In this document: one piece after another, positions 55,172-63,180 of the stretch
How positions within the stretch are numbered: the first letter of the stretch is position 1
Layout of the letters: every line of letters begins with the position of its first letter
Source of the DNA: Pseudomonadota bacterium
GTDB taxonomy: Bacteria > Pseudomonadota > Gammaproteobacteria > SURF-13
Direction: 5' to 3'
DNA length: 63,180 nucleotides
NCBI GenBank assembly: GCA_027624315.1
Contig: JAQBXX010000006.1
Coordinates: forward strand, 1 to 63,180
Position numbers and translations under genes: made by a program
The notes under the pieces: model-generated
Told to the model about the DNA's origin: nothing
What the model saw: only the letters and a program-made list of their open reading frames with translations
Databases searched by the model: none

Positions 55172-57487
55172 ATGAGCATTGCACACAATCTGGGGTTCCC
55201 GCGCATCGGCGCACGGCGCGAGATGAAGCGCGCGGTGGAGAGTTACTGGAAGGGCGACTTGGATGAGGCGGGCCTGCTGGCCGTAGGCCGCGAGCTGCGC
55301 GCGCGGCACTGGAAGTTGCAGGCAGAGGCCGGACTGGACCTGGTGCCGGTGGGCGACTTCACCTGGTATGACCATGTGCTCGACATGTCGGTGCTGCTGG
55401 GTGTGGTGCCGCAGCGTTTCGGCGACGTACATGGAAGTACTGGTGTCGCGGGCAACGTCGATCTCAAGACCTATTTCCGCATGGCACGCGGGCGCGCACC
55501 GGGCGACAAGGCCGGCAGTGCGGATACCTACGCCTGCGAGATGACCAAGTGGTTCGACACCAATTATCACTACATCGTGCCGGAATTCAGTGCGGATCAG
55601 ACCTTCCGCATTGCCTCGAGCAAGCTGTTTGACGATCTCGCTGAGGCCAAGGCGTTGGGTGTGCGCGCCAAGCCTGTGCTCGTCGGCCCGCTGACCTATC
55701 TCTGGCTCGGCAAGACCCGGGGCGCGGCGTTTGACAAGCTCACGCTGCTCGAAAAAATACTGCCGGCGTACGGTGAAATTCTCGCGCGCCTGAAACAGGA
55801 AGGCGTGGAATGGGTACAGATCGACGAGCCCATCCTGGTACTCGATCTGCCACAGGCGTGGAAGAGCGCCTTCGAGTCCGCCTACAACCGGCTGCAGTCT
55901 TCCGGTGTGAAGCTGCTGCTGGCCACCTATTTCGGAGCGCTTGACGACAATACCGGCGTCGCCTGCCGCTTGCCGGTGGACGGGCTGCACATTGACCTGG
56001 TACGCGCGCCGCAGCAGCTTGCCGCCGTGCTCGATCAGCTTCCCGCTTATAAGGTCTTGTCGCTCGGCGTGGTGGACGGACGTAACATCTGGCGCACCGA
56101 CCTTGAAAAGGCGCTTGCCACACTCGATTCGGTCAAGGAACGCCTGGGCGAACGGCTGTGGATAGCACCGTCATGTTCGCTCCTGCACAGCCCGGTGGAT
56201 CTGGCACTGGAGACCAAGCTCGATGATGAGTTCAAGTCATGGCTGGCTTACGCCACGCAAAAAGTTGCCGAGGTGGTGGCGCTGCGCAAAGGTGTTGACC
56301 AAGGACGCGCGTCGGTGAGTGCGATGCTGGATGCGAGCCGCGCCGCAGTGCAGTCGCGCACGACCTCGAATCGCATTCATCGCCCCGACGTGAAGGCGCG
56401 CGCCAAGGCGCTCACCGCCGACGCCGACCAGCGCCACGCGCCTTACGCGGAGCGCGCTCGTCAGCAGCGTGAAAAACTGAAGCTGCCGCTGCTGCCGACC
56501 ACGACCATCGGCTCATTCCCGCAGACGCAGGCGATCCGCAACGCACGGCGCGATTTCAAGGCCGGGCGCATCACCGAAGCGGAGTATAACGACCGCATGA
56601 AGCAGGAGATCACGCTCGCGGTGCGCAAGCAGGAAGAAATCGGTCTCGATGTGCTGGTGCACGGCGAGGCCGAGCGCAACGACATGGTGGAGTACTTCGG
56701 CGAGCTGCTCGACGGCTATGCCTTCAGCGAAAACGGCTGGGTGCAGAGCTACGGCTCACGCTGCGTGAAGCCGCCCATCATCTTCGGTGACGTGTCGCGC
56801 CCGAAACCCATGACAGTGGACTGGACGACCTACGCCCAGTCGCTCACCCAAAAACCGATGAAGGGCATGCTGTCCGGCCCCATCACCATGCTGCAATGGT
56901 CGTTCGTGCGCGACGATCAGCCGCGCAGCCTCACCGCGTTGCAGATCGCATTCGCACTCCGCGACGAAGTGCTCGACCTGGAAACGGCCGGCATCAAGGT
57001 GGTGCAGATCGACGAGCCGGCGCTGCGTGAAGGCTTGCCGCTGCGCCATGCCGACTGGGCCGAGTATCTGCGCTGGGCGGCGCAGGCGTTTCGCGTATCG
57101 GCGGGCGCGGTGCGTGACGACACGCAAATCCATACCCACATGTGCTACGCGGAGTTCAACGACATCATCGATTCGATTGCGGCGCTCGACGCCGACGTCA
57201 TCACCATCGAGACCTCGCGTTCCGACATGGAACTGCTCGATGCCTTCGTGAACTTCGCCTACCCCAACGAGATCGGGCCGGGCGTGTACGATATTCACTC
57301 GCCGCGTGTACCGACCAAGGACGAGATTGTGCGTCTGATGGAGAAGGCCGCCAAGGTGGTGCCGGCAGATCGTTTGTGGATCAATCCCGATTGCGGTTTG
57401 AAAACACGCGACTGGCCGGAAGTTGAGACGGCGCTGGCTAACATGGTGTCCGCCGCGAAGACCCTGCGCGAGAGGCTGCAGCACTGA
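55172..57487 (+). CDS. metE: Cobalamin-independent methionine synthase
   Basis: Transfers methyl from 5-methyltetrahydropteroyl-triglutamate to homocysteine. The 771 aa contain the N-terminal barrel ([20 protein letters not shown]) and C-terminal catalytic barrel with zinc/homocysteine ligands in THMCYAEF (His, Cys), [15 protein letters not shown] and [17 protein letters not shown] ribosome site before the ATG. Divergent from metR. Confidence 0.97.
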   Translation: MSIAHNLGFPRIGARREMKRAVESYWKGDLDEAGLLAVGRELRARHWKLQAEAGLDLVPVGDFTWYDHVLDMSVLLGVVPQRFGDVHGSTGVAGNVDLKTYFRMARGRAPGDKAGSADTYACEMTKWFDTNYHYIVPEFSADQTFRIASSKLFDDLAEAKALGVRAKPVLVGPLTYLWLGKTRGAAFDKLTLLEKILPAYGEILARLKQEGVEWVQIDEPILVLDLPQAWKSAFESAYNRLQSSGVKLLLATYFGALDDNTGVACRLPVDGLHIDLVRAPQQLAAVLDQLPAYKVLSLGVVDGRNIWRTDLEKALATLDSVKERLGERLWIAPSCSLLHSPVDLALETKLDDEFKSWLAYATQKVAEVVALRKGVDQGRASVSAMLDASRAAVQSRTTSNRIHRPDVKARAKALTADADQRHAPYAERARQQREKLKLPLLPTTTIGSFPQTQAIRNARRDFKAGRITEAEYNDRMKQEITLAVRKQEEIGLDVLVHGEAERNDMVEYFGELLDGYAFSENGWVQSYGSRCVKPPIIFGDVSRPKPMTVDWTTYAQSLTQKPMKGMLSGPITMLQWSFVRDDQPRSLTALQIAFALRDEVLDLETAGIKVVQIDEPALREGLPLRHADWAEYLRWAAQAFRVSAGAVRDDTQIHTHMCYAEFNDIIDSIAALDADVITIETSRSDMELLDAFVNFAYPNEIGPGVYDIHSPRVPTKDEIVRLMEKAAKVVPADRLWINPDCGLKTRDWPEVETALANMVSAAKTLRERLQH

Positions 57488-57493
57488 TTCACT

Positions 57494-57647
57494 TCCCTCA
57501 TCCCTAGCCCTTCTCCCGGAGGGAAGATCGAAGCGAAGGGTGCAGGGGATAAACTCCCTCTCCCTTCGGGGAGAGCGAAGCGAGGGGGGCGAAGCCGTTG
57601 GGGTGAGGGAAGCGTAGGTCGGATCCGCTGTGCTTGATCCGACCTAC
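57494..57647. repeat. Intergenic short hairpin repeats after metE
   Basis: Two hairpin-rich blocks. TCCCTCATCCC near 57495 faces GGGGTGAGGGA near 57602, enclosing CTCCCTCTCCC-TTC-GGGGAGAG. Then GTAGGTCGGATC / GATCCGACCTAC (57614-57647) forms a stem over a short loop. Both resemble dispersed intergenic palindromes common in Gammaproteobacteria. Confidence 0.6.
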
Positions 57648-57659
57648 GGCCAAACTTCA

Positions 57660-57687
57660 GGCCGCGCCCACAAGGCGCGGCCTTTTT
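57660..57687 (+). terminator. Rho-independent terminator, metE side
   Basis: GGCCGCGCC (57660-57668) and GGCGCGGCC (57674-57682) form a perfect stem with a CACAA loop followed by five Ts. It lies between convergent metE and the HAD gene. Confidence 0.88.
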
Positions 57688-57704
57688 GTTTGTGCAGCGC
57701 GCCT

Positions 57705-58358
57705 CTAGCGCAGACTGATGACCGGCCAATGGTTGCGCTGTGCGTGCTCGATAAGCTGCGGGTCGGGATCCACCGCCGTGGGGTGCGTGACTTTTTCCAA
57801 CAGCGGAATATCGTTGTGCGAGTCGCTGTAAAACCAGCTTTCGCCCAGCGTCAGGCTGTTTTCACTCAGCCACGCCTCCAGCCGAACCACCTTGCCTTCG
57901 CGGAAACAGGGCACGCCCGCCACTGCACCGGTGTAGCGTCCATTATGTATGGCAGGCTCGGAGGCGAGCAGGTTTGCCACGCCCAGACGCTCGGCGATAG
58001 GCCCGGTGATGAAGCGGTTGGTGGCGGTGATGATGAGCAGGGTGTGGCCCTGACGGCGGTGATTTTCAATCAGCACAAGCGCCTTGGACAGAATAATGGG
58101 CTCGATTTTTTCGCGCAGGTACTGATCGCGCCACCGGTGCAGGGTCGTCATGTCATGCGCCGCGAGCGAACGCAGTTGAAACGCGAGGAAGCTGTGAATG
58201 TCGAGCGTGCCCGCCTGGTATTCGCGGTAATAGCGCAGGTTTTCGCGCTCATAGTGCTCGGCGTCCACTATGCCGTGCTCCACCAGAAATTGTCCCCACA
58301 GATAGTCGCTGTCGCCCGCGAGCAGGGTATTGTCCAGATCAAAGATGGCGAGACCCAA
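57705..58358 (-). CDS. HAD-superfamily IB phosphatase (SerB-like)
   Basis: A 217-aa HAD hydrolase with the catalytic [14 protein letters not shown] (nucleophile Asp), motif II TATNRF, and motif [28 protein letters not shown]. Subfamily IB includes phosphoserine and phosphatidylglycerophosphate phosphatases; the substrate is not clear. TTG start with a good GGAGGA site eight bases upstream. Divergent from rppH. Confidence 0.85.
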   Translation of the reverse strand: MGLAIFDLDNTLLAGDSDYLWGQFLVEHGIVDAEHYERENLRYYREYQAGTLDIHSFLAFQLRSLAAHDMTTLHRWRDQYLREKIEPIILSKALVLIENHRRQGHTLLIITATNRFITGPIAERLGVANLLASEPAIHNGRYTGAVAGVPCFREGKVVRLEAWLSENSLTLGESWFYSDSHNDIPLLEKVTHPTAVDPDPQLIEHAQRNHWPVISLR

Positions 58359-58497
58359 AACACTTCCTCCTTATTGCTGCGGTCATGCTACACGATATGG
58401 GCGCGATACGCAGGCGCTGATGGAAAAATGCGCTGAACCCTGTTGCGTGTGTGCTATTTATGGAACAATACAAATTGGACACATTTTTGGTGATGCC

Positions 58498-59013
58498 ATG
58501 CACGCTATGGATTCTGATGGCTATCGGCCCAACGTCGGGATCATTCTGACCAATCATGCGAGCAAGCTGCTGTGGGCGCGGCGTATCGGCCAGAATGCGT
58601 GGCAGTTTCCGCAGGGCGGCATACATCACGATGAAACGCCGGAGCAGGCCATGTACCGCGAGCTTGAGGAAGAGGTGGGGCTCGGGGTGGAAGATGTTCG
58701 CATCATCGGCAACACGAGCGGCTGGTTGCGCTACGACCTGCCCAGCCAGATGATCCGCCGCGAACGCACGCCGCTTTACATTGGACAAAAGCAGGTGTGG
58801 TTCATGCTGCGCCTGCTCAGTGACGATACGCGGGTACGCTTGGACCTGAGCCGCAAGCCGGAATTTGACCACTGGCGCTGGGTGGACTACTGGGCGCCGG
58901 TGGCAGAGGTGATTCAGTTCAAGCGCGAGGTGTACACCCACGCATTGCGCGAACTGGAACCACTGTTGCTGCGGGAAGCCACCGCCACCCAGCCCGCATC
59001 CCCGTCCAGCTAA
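58498..59013 (+). CDS. rppH: RNA pyrophosphohydrolase
   Basis: Removes pyrophosphate from the 5' end of mRNAs and so starts their decay. The 171-aa Nudix protein has [13 protein letters not shown], the Nudix box [22 protein letters not shown], and [16 protein letters not shown] 58498 follows GGTGATG; ATG 58507 is possible. ptsP follows after four bases, the arrangement known from E. coli and Legionella-type genomes. Confidence 0.94.
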   Translation: MHAMDSDGYRPNVGIILTNHASKLLWARRIGQNAWQFPQGGIHHDETPEQAMYRELEEEVGLGVEDVRIIGNTSGWLRYDLPSQMIRRERTPLYIGQKQVWFMLRLLSDDTRVRLDLSRKPEFDHWRWVDYWAPVAEVIQFKREVYTHALRELEPLLLREATATQPASPSS

Positions 59014-59017
59014 TCCC

Positions 59018-61285
59018 ATGCTGGAAACCCTGCGGCGCATCATACAGGAAGTCAATGCGGCGAAGGACCTCGATCAGGCGCTCGCCATCATCGTTACGCG
59101 CGTGAAACAGGCCATGAGCGCCGACGTGTGCTCGGTGTATCTCACCGATTTCAACCGCAAAGAATATGTGCTCATGGCCACCGACGGCCTCAACCCCGAA
59201 GCCGTCGGCAAGGTGCGGCTGGCGCTGAATGAAGGCCTGGTCAGCGTGGTGAGTGAGCGCGCCGAGCCGCTCAATCTCGATAACGCCCCCGATCATCCCC
59301 GCTATCGTTTTGTCGCCGAGACCGGCGAAGAACGCTATCACGCCTTTCTGGGCGCGCCCATCATCCATCACCGCGAGGTGCTGGGTGTACTCGTAGTGCG
59401 TCAGCGCGCCCGGCGCAAATTCGACGACAACGAGGTCACCCTGCTCGTCACCATCGCCGCGCAACTGGCGGGCGGCATTGCCCACGCCCGGGTGAGCGGC
59501 GGCATCAACGGCCTGTCCAAAAACCGCCAGCAAGGCCGCGCGATCGAGGGCCTGGCCGGAGCGCCCGGTGTCGGCATCGGGCAGGCGCTGGTGGTCTACC
59601 CACCCACCGATCTCGATGCTATTCCGGATCGCAAATGCGACGACGCCGCAGCGGAAGTCGCGGCCTTTGAGAACGCGGTTGGCAAGGTGCGCGGCGATAT
59701 TGAAACCCTCGCCGTGCGTCTGCGTGCGACGCTGCCTGCGGAAGACGTGGCGCTGTTCGACGCCTACTTGCAGATGCTGAGCGGCGAGAGTCTCATGGGC
59801 AAAACCAGTGCGCGCATCCGCGCCGGCCAGTGGGCACCGGGCGCGCTGCGCGACACCATCATGGAGCATACACGCGCCTTCGAGGCCATGGGCGATGCGT
59901 ACCTGAGTGATCGTGCGAGCGACGTGCGTGACCTCGGTCTGCGCATCCTGGTCTATCTGCAACGCGATACGCGCGGTCAGCGTGATTATCCCGAACATAC
60001 CGTCATCGTGGGTGAGGATGTGTCCGCCACCGCGCTTGCCGAGGTTCCGAAAGACAAGCTTGCGGGCGTGGTCTCGGTGCGCGGCTCCAGCTCCTCGCAC
60101 GTTGCGATCCTGGCGCGTGCGATGGGGGTTCCCGCGGTGATGGGTGTTGCGGACCTTGACGTGAGCCGTGTGGATGGCCGCGAAATAGTAGTGGACGGCT
60201 ATCGCGGGCGTTTATTTATTGAGCCCACGCCGGTCGTGCGCAATGAATATCTGCGCATTGCGCGCGAAGAGCAGGCGTTGACTACCGAACTTGCCGAACT
60301 GCGCAACCTGCCTGCGGTTACCACCGATGGGCATCGCATGCCACTGTATGCCAACACCGGCCTGGTCTCCGACGTTACCCCCACGCTGAACAGCGGCGCG
60401 GAGGGCATAGGGCTTTACCGCACCGAATTTCCCTTCATGGTGCGCGAGCGTTTTCCCAGTGAAGAAGAACAGCGCGTGATTTACCGTCAGGTGCTGGAGG
60501 GATTTGCGCCACGCCCCGTGATTCTGCGCACCCTCGACATCGGCGGCGACAAATCTCTGCCGTATTTCCCGATCGAGGAAGACAATCCGTTCCTCGGCTG
60601 GCGTGGTATCCGTATCACGCTCGATCACCCTGAAATCTTTCTGGTACAGTTGCGCGCCATGCTGCGCGCGAGCCGCGGCCTGGATAACCTTCACCTGCTG
60701 CTGCCCATGATCAGCACCCTCAGCGAGGTGGATGATGCGCTGCACCTCATCAAACGTGCCTACCAGGAATTACTCGAAGCAGGGGAGGCCATCGTCATGC
60801 CGAAAATCGGCGTGATGATAGAAGTACCTTCAGCAGTGTATCAGGCTGACCGAATCGCTGCGCGCGTAGATTTTCTTTCTGTCGGCACTAACGATCTCAC
60901 GCAGTATCTGCTCGCAGTCGATCGCAACAACGCGCGCGTTGCAGGGCTTTATGATGCGCTGCATCCCGCCGTGCTGTATGCCTTGGTGCAGATTGTAGAG
61001 GGCGCACACCGCCACAAAAAGCCCGTCAGCGTGTGCGGCGAAATGGCAGGCGATCCGGCCGCAGCGCTGTTACTGCTCGGCATGGGCATGGACAGCCTCA
61101 GCATGAGCGTGGCCAGCCTGCCGCGCATCAAATGGGTGATACGAAACATCAGCCGCGCCGATGCACGACGGCTACTGGAGGAGGTGCTCAAGCTGGATGA
61201 TGCTGCCTCCATCCGCGCACAACTTAATCGTGTGCTTGAGCAAGCGGGCATGAGGGGTCTTATCGCGGTACGTGGTGGCCGGTAA
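59018..61285 (+). CDS. ptsP: PEP-protein phosphotransferase PtsP (EI-Ntr)
   Basis: First enzyme of the nitrogen-related phosphotransfer chain, phosphorylating NPr. 755 aa: N-terminal GAF domain (about 15-160, VCSVYLTDFNRKEYVLMATDGL), an EI N-domain with the phospho-histidine motif SSSSHVAILARAMG, and a PEP-binding barrel (RTLDIGGDKSLPYF, GTNDLTQYLLAVDRNN, CGEMAGDP). The GAF domain is known to sense metabolites such as glutamine. A MITE follows 17 bases after the stop. Confidence 0.96.
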   Translation: MLETLRRIIQEVNAAKDLDQALAIIVTRVKQAMSADVCSVYLTDFNRKEYVLMATDGLNPEAVGKVRLALNEGLVSVVSERAEPLNLDNAPDHPRYRFVAETGEERYHAFLGAPIIHHREVLGVLVVRQRARRKFDDNEVTLLVTIAAQLAGGIAHARVSGGINGLSKNRQQGRAIEGLAGAPGVGIGQALVVYPPTDLDAIPDRKCDDAAAEVAAFENAVGKVRGDIETLAVRLRATLPAEDVALFDAYLQMLSGESLMGKTSARIRAGQWAPGALRDTIMEHTRAFEAMGDAYLSDRASDVRDLGLRILVYLQRDTRGQRDYPEHTVIVGEDVSATALAEVPKDKLAGVVSVRGSSSSHVAILARAMGVPAVMGVADLDVSRVDGREIVVDGYRGRLFIEPTPVVRNEYLRIAREEQALTTELAELRNLPAVTTDGHRMPLYANTGLVSDVTPTLNSGAEGIGLYRTEFPFMVRERFPSEEEQRVIYRQVLEGFAPRPVILRTLDIGGDKSLPYFPIEEDNPFLGWRGIRITLDHPEIFLVQLRAMLRASRGLDNLHLLLPMISTLSEVDDALHLIKRAYQELLEAGEAIVMPKIGVMIEVPSAVYQADRIAARVDFLSVGTNDLTQYLLAVDRNNARVAGLYDALHPAVLYALVQIVEGAHRHKKPVSVCGEMAGDPAAALLLLGMGMDSLSMSVASLPRIKWVIRNISRADARRLLEEVLKLDDAASIRAQLNRVLEQAGMRGLIAVRGGR

Positions 61286-61302
61286 TTTAAAATATATAAA
61301 GT

Positions 61303-61455
61303 GGACGCTACCCTTTATTTATTTTATTTCGTCATCATGATAAATTCTGCCCATGCCTCGCCTTGCCCGCACCGTTTGCGCCCAGACCCCCCATCACATC
61401 GTGGGTGGCCGAGGAAGGATTCTGATGAATAGATTGGAAAATAAGGGTAGCGTCC
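61303..61455 (+). mobile_element. RAYT-derived MITE-like element (deleted REP-associated transposase)
   Basis: A 153-bp element with perfect 13-bp terminal inverted repeats GGACGCTACCCTT / AAGGGTAGCGTCC. Inside, from 61353, a reading frame starts MPRLARTVCAQTPHHIVGG, the start of REP-associated tyrosine transposases (usual form MPRLAR...PHHV). It soon loses similarity. It looks like an internal-deletion derivative of a RAYT gene that kept both ends and can only move with a transposase supplied elsewhere. Confidence 0.65.
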
Positions 61456-61500
61456 CCTATAGAAATCACCGCACCGTTGCATGGTTTGACCACCGTGACA

Positions 61501-61530
61501 GTCGTGAGTTCGAATCTCACCGCCCCGCCA
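61501..61530 (+). other. Partial tRNA 3' end (remnant)
   Basis: A T-arm GTGAG TTCGAAT CTCAC followed by CGCCCCGCCA resembles the 3' end of a tRNA with G discriminator, such as tRNA-Asp. The anticodon arm and 5' acceptor strand cannot be built upstream, and one acceptor base seems missing. It is a tRNA fragment, perhaps left by integration, beside the RAYT-derived element. Confidence 0.5.
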
Positions 61531-61567
61531 ATTCACCTAACTCGTCCGATGGACGCGTCATCCGGTA

Positions 61568-63180
61568 CTACCGCTCTGCATGTTCCGAAACCACCACGAT
61601 CACGCGCTGATTGCCGTAGACGATTTGCACCTGAATGGGCAACGCTCCATCAGGAACAGCCGAGGCGACGAAGGTCTTATTTTCCGGCACGTAACGTAGC
61701 CACGAAGGCAATGGCGTTCCCGCCAATGTGGTGATCACTACATTCGCCCCGCTTCCGGAGGCAGCTTCAGCCACCTGCGACGGCAGTGGGAAGCTGAAAC
61801 CTTCACCCTGGGTCGCCGTATCCTTGGGCACGGATACCGAGATCAGACCGCTATCCACGACTGACGGCTGACGAACCAGCGACACCGCAACGCCACCCCT
61901 GCCGGTGGCGCCCGCATCGCCGGAAAAGGTCGAGCCGCCCGACGAGGTCGCATTGGAACCGGCGGGCTGCAACGTAAGCGGAGGCGGTGCGTTGGTCACG
62001 GGCGGCAAAGCTGGAGGTGGTGGAGGTGGTGGCGGTGGAACCACGACCGGCGAGGCAGTGACCACTGCCGCACTCACCGAAAGCGTGTAGTTGGCGCTGG
62101 CCGTCCCGTAGTTGCCGCTGGCCGCCTGCGCGGCGCTGATGGTGGCGCTGCCAGCACTGACAATCGTCACCGCCCCGGTGGTGGAGTTAACTGTGGCCAC
62201 GCTGGTGTTGCTTGATGAATAGGTAATCGTACCGTCGCTCGCGCTCGTGGGGGCGAGCGTGTAGGCTGCGTCCCCGACAGTCTTGGTCTGGTTGGAAAGC
62301 CCCGTGAGCGTGGGCGTAGCCGTGCCCACCGTCAGGGCGTAATTGCTGGTGCCAGAATTGTTGTAGTTACCATTGGCCGCCTGGGTGGCAGTGATGGTGG
62401 CACTGCCCGCACCGATCAGCGTGACTTCGCCCGTACTTGCATTCACCGTCGCCACCGCCGTGTCGCTGCTGGCGTAGCTGATAGCGCCAGCGCTATTGCT
62501 GGTGGCCGCCAGCGTATAGGCCGCTCCACCATAGGTCTTAGACTGCGCCGAGAGTCCGCTCAGGCTCGGGGTGGCAGTGCCCACCGTCAGGGCGTAGAGA
62601 TCGTTTGCCGTGTTGTAGTTGGTGTTCGAGGCTGCAGTGGCCGTAATGTTGGCTGTGCCCGCACCGACGATCGTCACTGCGCCCGTACTTGTATTCACCG
62701 TCGCTACGCTGGTATTGCTCGAAGCATAGGTGACAGACCCTGCACCTGCGGTAGCTGTCGCCGCCTGGGTGTAGATTGAGTCCCCATAGGTCTTGCTGGC
62801 ATCTACACCAGCATTAACCGTCGGCGTCCCTTTGTCGACCGTCAACGTATACGAGCCACTCGTTGCAGCATAATTTGCATTTTCGGCCACACTCGCCGTG
62901 ATGGTGGCGCTGCCCGCGCCCACGATTGTGACCGCGCCCGTGCTCGCGTTGACCGTGCCCACCGCCGTATTGCTCGAAGCGTAGCTGATGGTCCCCGCCC
63001 CATCCGTCACGGTGGCCGCTACCGTATACGCCGCGCCCCCGAATGTTTTGGTTTGGTTGGAAAGCCCTGAGACCGTCGGTACCAGTCTGTCATTGGGGTT
63101 GGCAAATGAGACCGTGCCGGTTCCCGTTAGAAAGCGATTCAGCGTGGCCGGAATGGCCGTCCCGCTTGCACAGGTTGTGG
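61568..63180 (-). CDS. C-terminal part of a large Ig-repeat surface/secreted protein (partial)
   Basis: Open to the right window edge, at least 536 aa. At least four tandem repeats of about 80-85 residues follow the pattern KTYGGAAYTLAAT..ISYASSDTAVATVNASTG..VTLIGAGSATITAT, similar to bacterial Ig-like (Big_2/MBG-type) domains of adhesins and haemagglutinin-like proteins. Then a proline tract (VPPPPPPPPPALPP), a Gly/Ser-rich linker and a C-terminal domain (LPSWLRYVPENKTFVASAVPDGALP). Likely a secreted adhesin; the start and secretion signal lie outside the window. Confidence 0.8.
   Translation of the reverse strand, partial: TTCASGTAIPATLNRFLTGTGTVSFANPNDRLVPTVSGLSNQTKTFGGAAYTVAATVTDGAGTISYASSNTAVGTVNASTGAVTIVGAGSATITASVAENANYAATSGSYTLTVDKGTPTVNAGVDASKTYGDSIYTQAATATAGAGSVTYASSNTSVATVNTSTGAVTIVGAGTANITATAASNTNYNTANDLYALTVGTATPSLSGLSAQSKTYGGAAYTLAATSNSAGAISYASSDTAVATVNASTGEVTLIGAGSATITATQAANGNYNNSGTSNYALTVGTATPTLTGLSNQTKTVGDAAYTLAPTSASDGTITYSSSNTSVATVNSTTGAVTIVSAGSATISAAQAASGNYGTASANYTLSVSAAVVTASPVVVPPPPPPPPPALPPVTNAPPPLTLQPAGSNATSSGGSTFSGDAGATGRGGVAVSLVRQPSVVDSGLISVSVPKDTATQGEGFSFPLPSQVAEAASGSGANVVITTLAGTPLPSWLRYVPENKTFVASAVPDGALPIQVQIVYGNQRVIVVVSEHAER

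Noticed and set aside
61455-61530. A complete tRNA gene ending at 61530
   Set aside because: With the T-arm fixed, the anticodon arm positions do not pair and there is no 5' acceptor strand, so only a 3' fragment is supported.

Overview
The window is chromosomal DNA of a GC-rich gammaproteobacterium. The evidence is the gene order: pheA-hisC-tyrA-aroA-cmk-rpsA-ihfB-lapAB-pyrF, apaG/rsmA-pdxA-surA-lptD with amgK-murU divergent, rpoE-rseABC-degP next to nadB, and rppH-ptsP. These arrangements are known from Pseudomonas and purple-sulfur-type Gammaproteobacteria. Rubrerythrin, arsenosugar, bufferin and phosphate/arsenate transport genes point to a free-living, metal-exposed lifestyle. I cannot name a genus.

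Layout. 0.3-11.5 kb (+): serine and aromatic amino-acid synthesis (serA, pheA, hisC, tyrA, aroA), cmk, rpsA, ihfB, LPS-assembly regulators lapA/lapB, pyrF. 11.6-14.5 kb (-): a TPR lipoprotein and PBP1b. 14.8-17.2 kb (+): an NlpC/P60 lipoprotein, oxyR, rubrerythrin and rubredoxin, forming a peroxide-defence block with a candidate OxyR box. 17.3-19.3 kb (-): a three-gene bufferin (copper-binding RiPP) operon. 19.4-20.9 kb (-): a mercuric-reductase-like flavoprotein. 21.2-25.1 kb (+): TVP38-PiT-arsS-arsM. 25.1-26.4 kb (-): an exported DUF3047 protein and a secreted thioredoxin-like protein. 26.5-29.3 kb (+): pgl, glk, apaG and a methyltransferase. 29.3-34.9 kb (-): rsmA, pdxA, surA, lptD. 35.0-37.8 kb (+): amgK, murU and a glycosyltransferase-like gene. 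37.8-43.5 kb: elyC-like, prfB (programmed frameshift), lysS, an HDOD gene with an apparent frameshift, ygfZ. 43.5-50.8 kb: ygfX, nadB, the sigma-E regulon core with a recognisable sigma-E promoter, degP, psd. 50.9-52.7 kb (-): mogA plus two glycosyltransferases of the arsenosugar-associated families. 52.8-53.5 kb: tRNA-Ala and tRNA-Arg. 53.5-61.3 kb: DUF938, metR/metE, a HAD phosphatase, rppH, ptsP. 61.5-63.2 kb (-): the C-terminal part of a large Ig-repeat surface protein that runs off the window.

The most unusual content is between genes. An approximately 150-bp repeat occurs at eight places. It combines a C-rich/G-rich hairpin, a strong G-quadruplex motif overlapping that hairpin, and a terminal 13-15 bp hairpin. 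In two copies the terminal stem has changed by compensatory double substitutions, so the structure appears to be under selection. It abuts start or stop codons and supplies the stop codons of ygfZ and lysS. Separately, two elements (6.8 and 20.9 kb) share the same ordered series of five hairpins despite different arm sequences, with a short third relative at 11.5 kb. Further small elements lie upstream of rubrerythrin (16.3 kb) and at 61.3 kb, where a deleted REP-associated transposase remnant sits beside a tRNA 3' fragment.

Functional links: arsS/arsM (23-25 kb) and the two transferases at 51.4-52.7 kb are probably one arsenosugar pathway split between two sites. OxyR with intact redox cysteines lies directly upstream of rubrerythrin/rubredoxin. 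RpoE-RseABC, DegP, SurA, LptD and LapAB together form much of the outer-membrane biogenesis and stress machinery.
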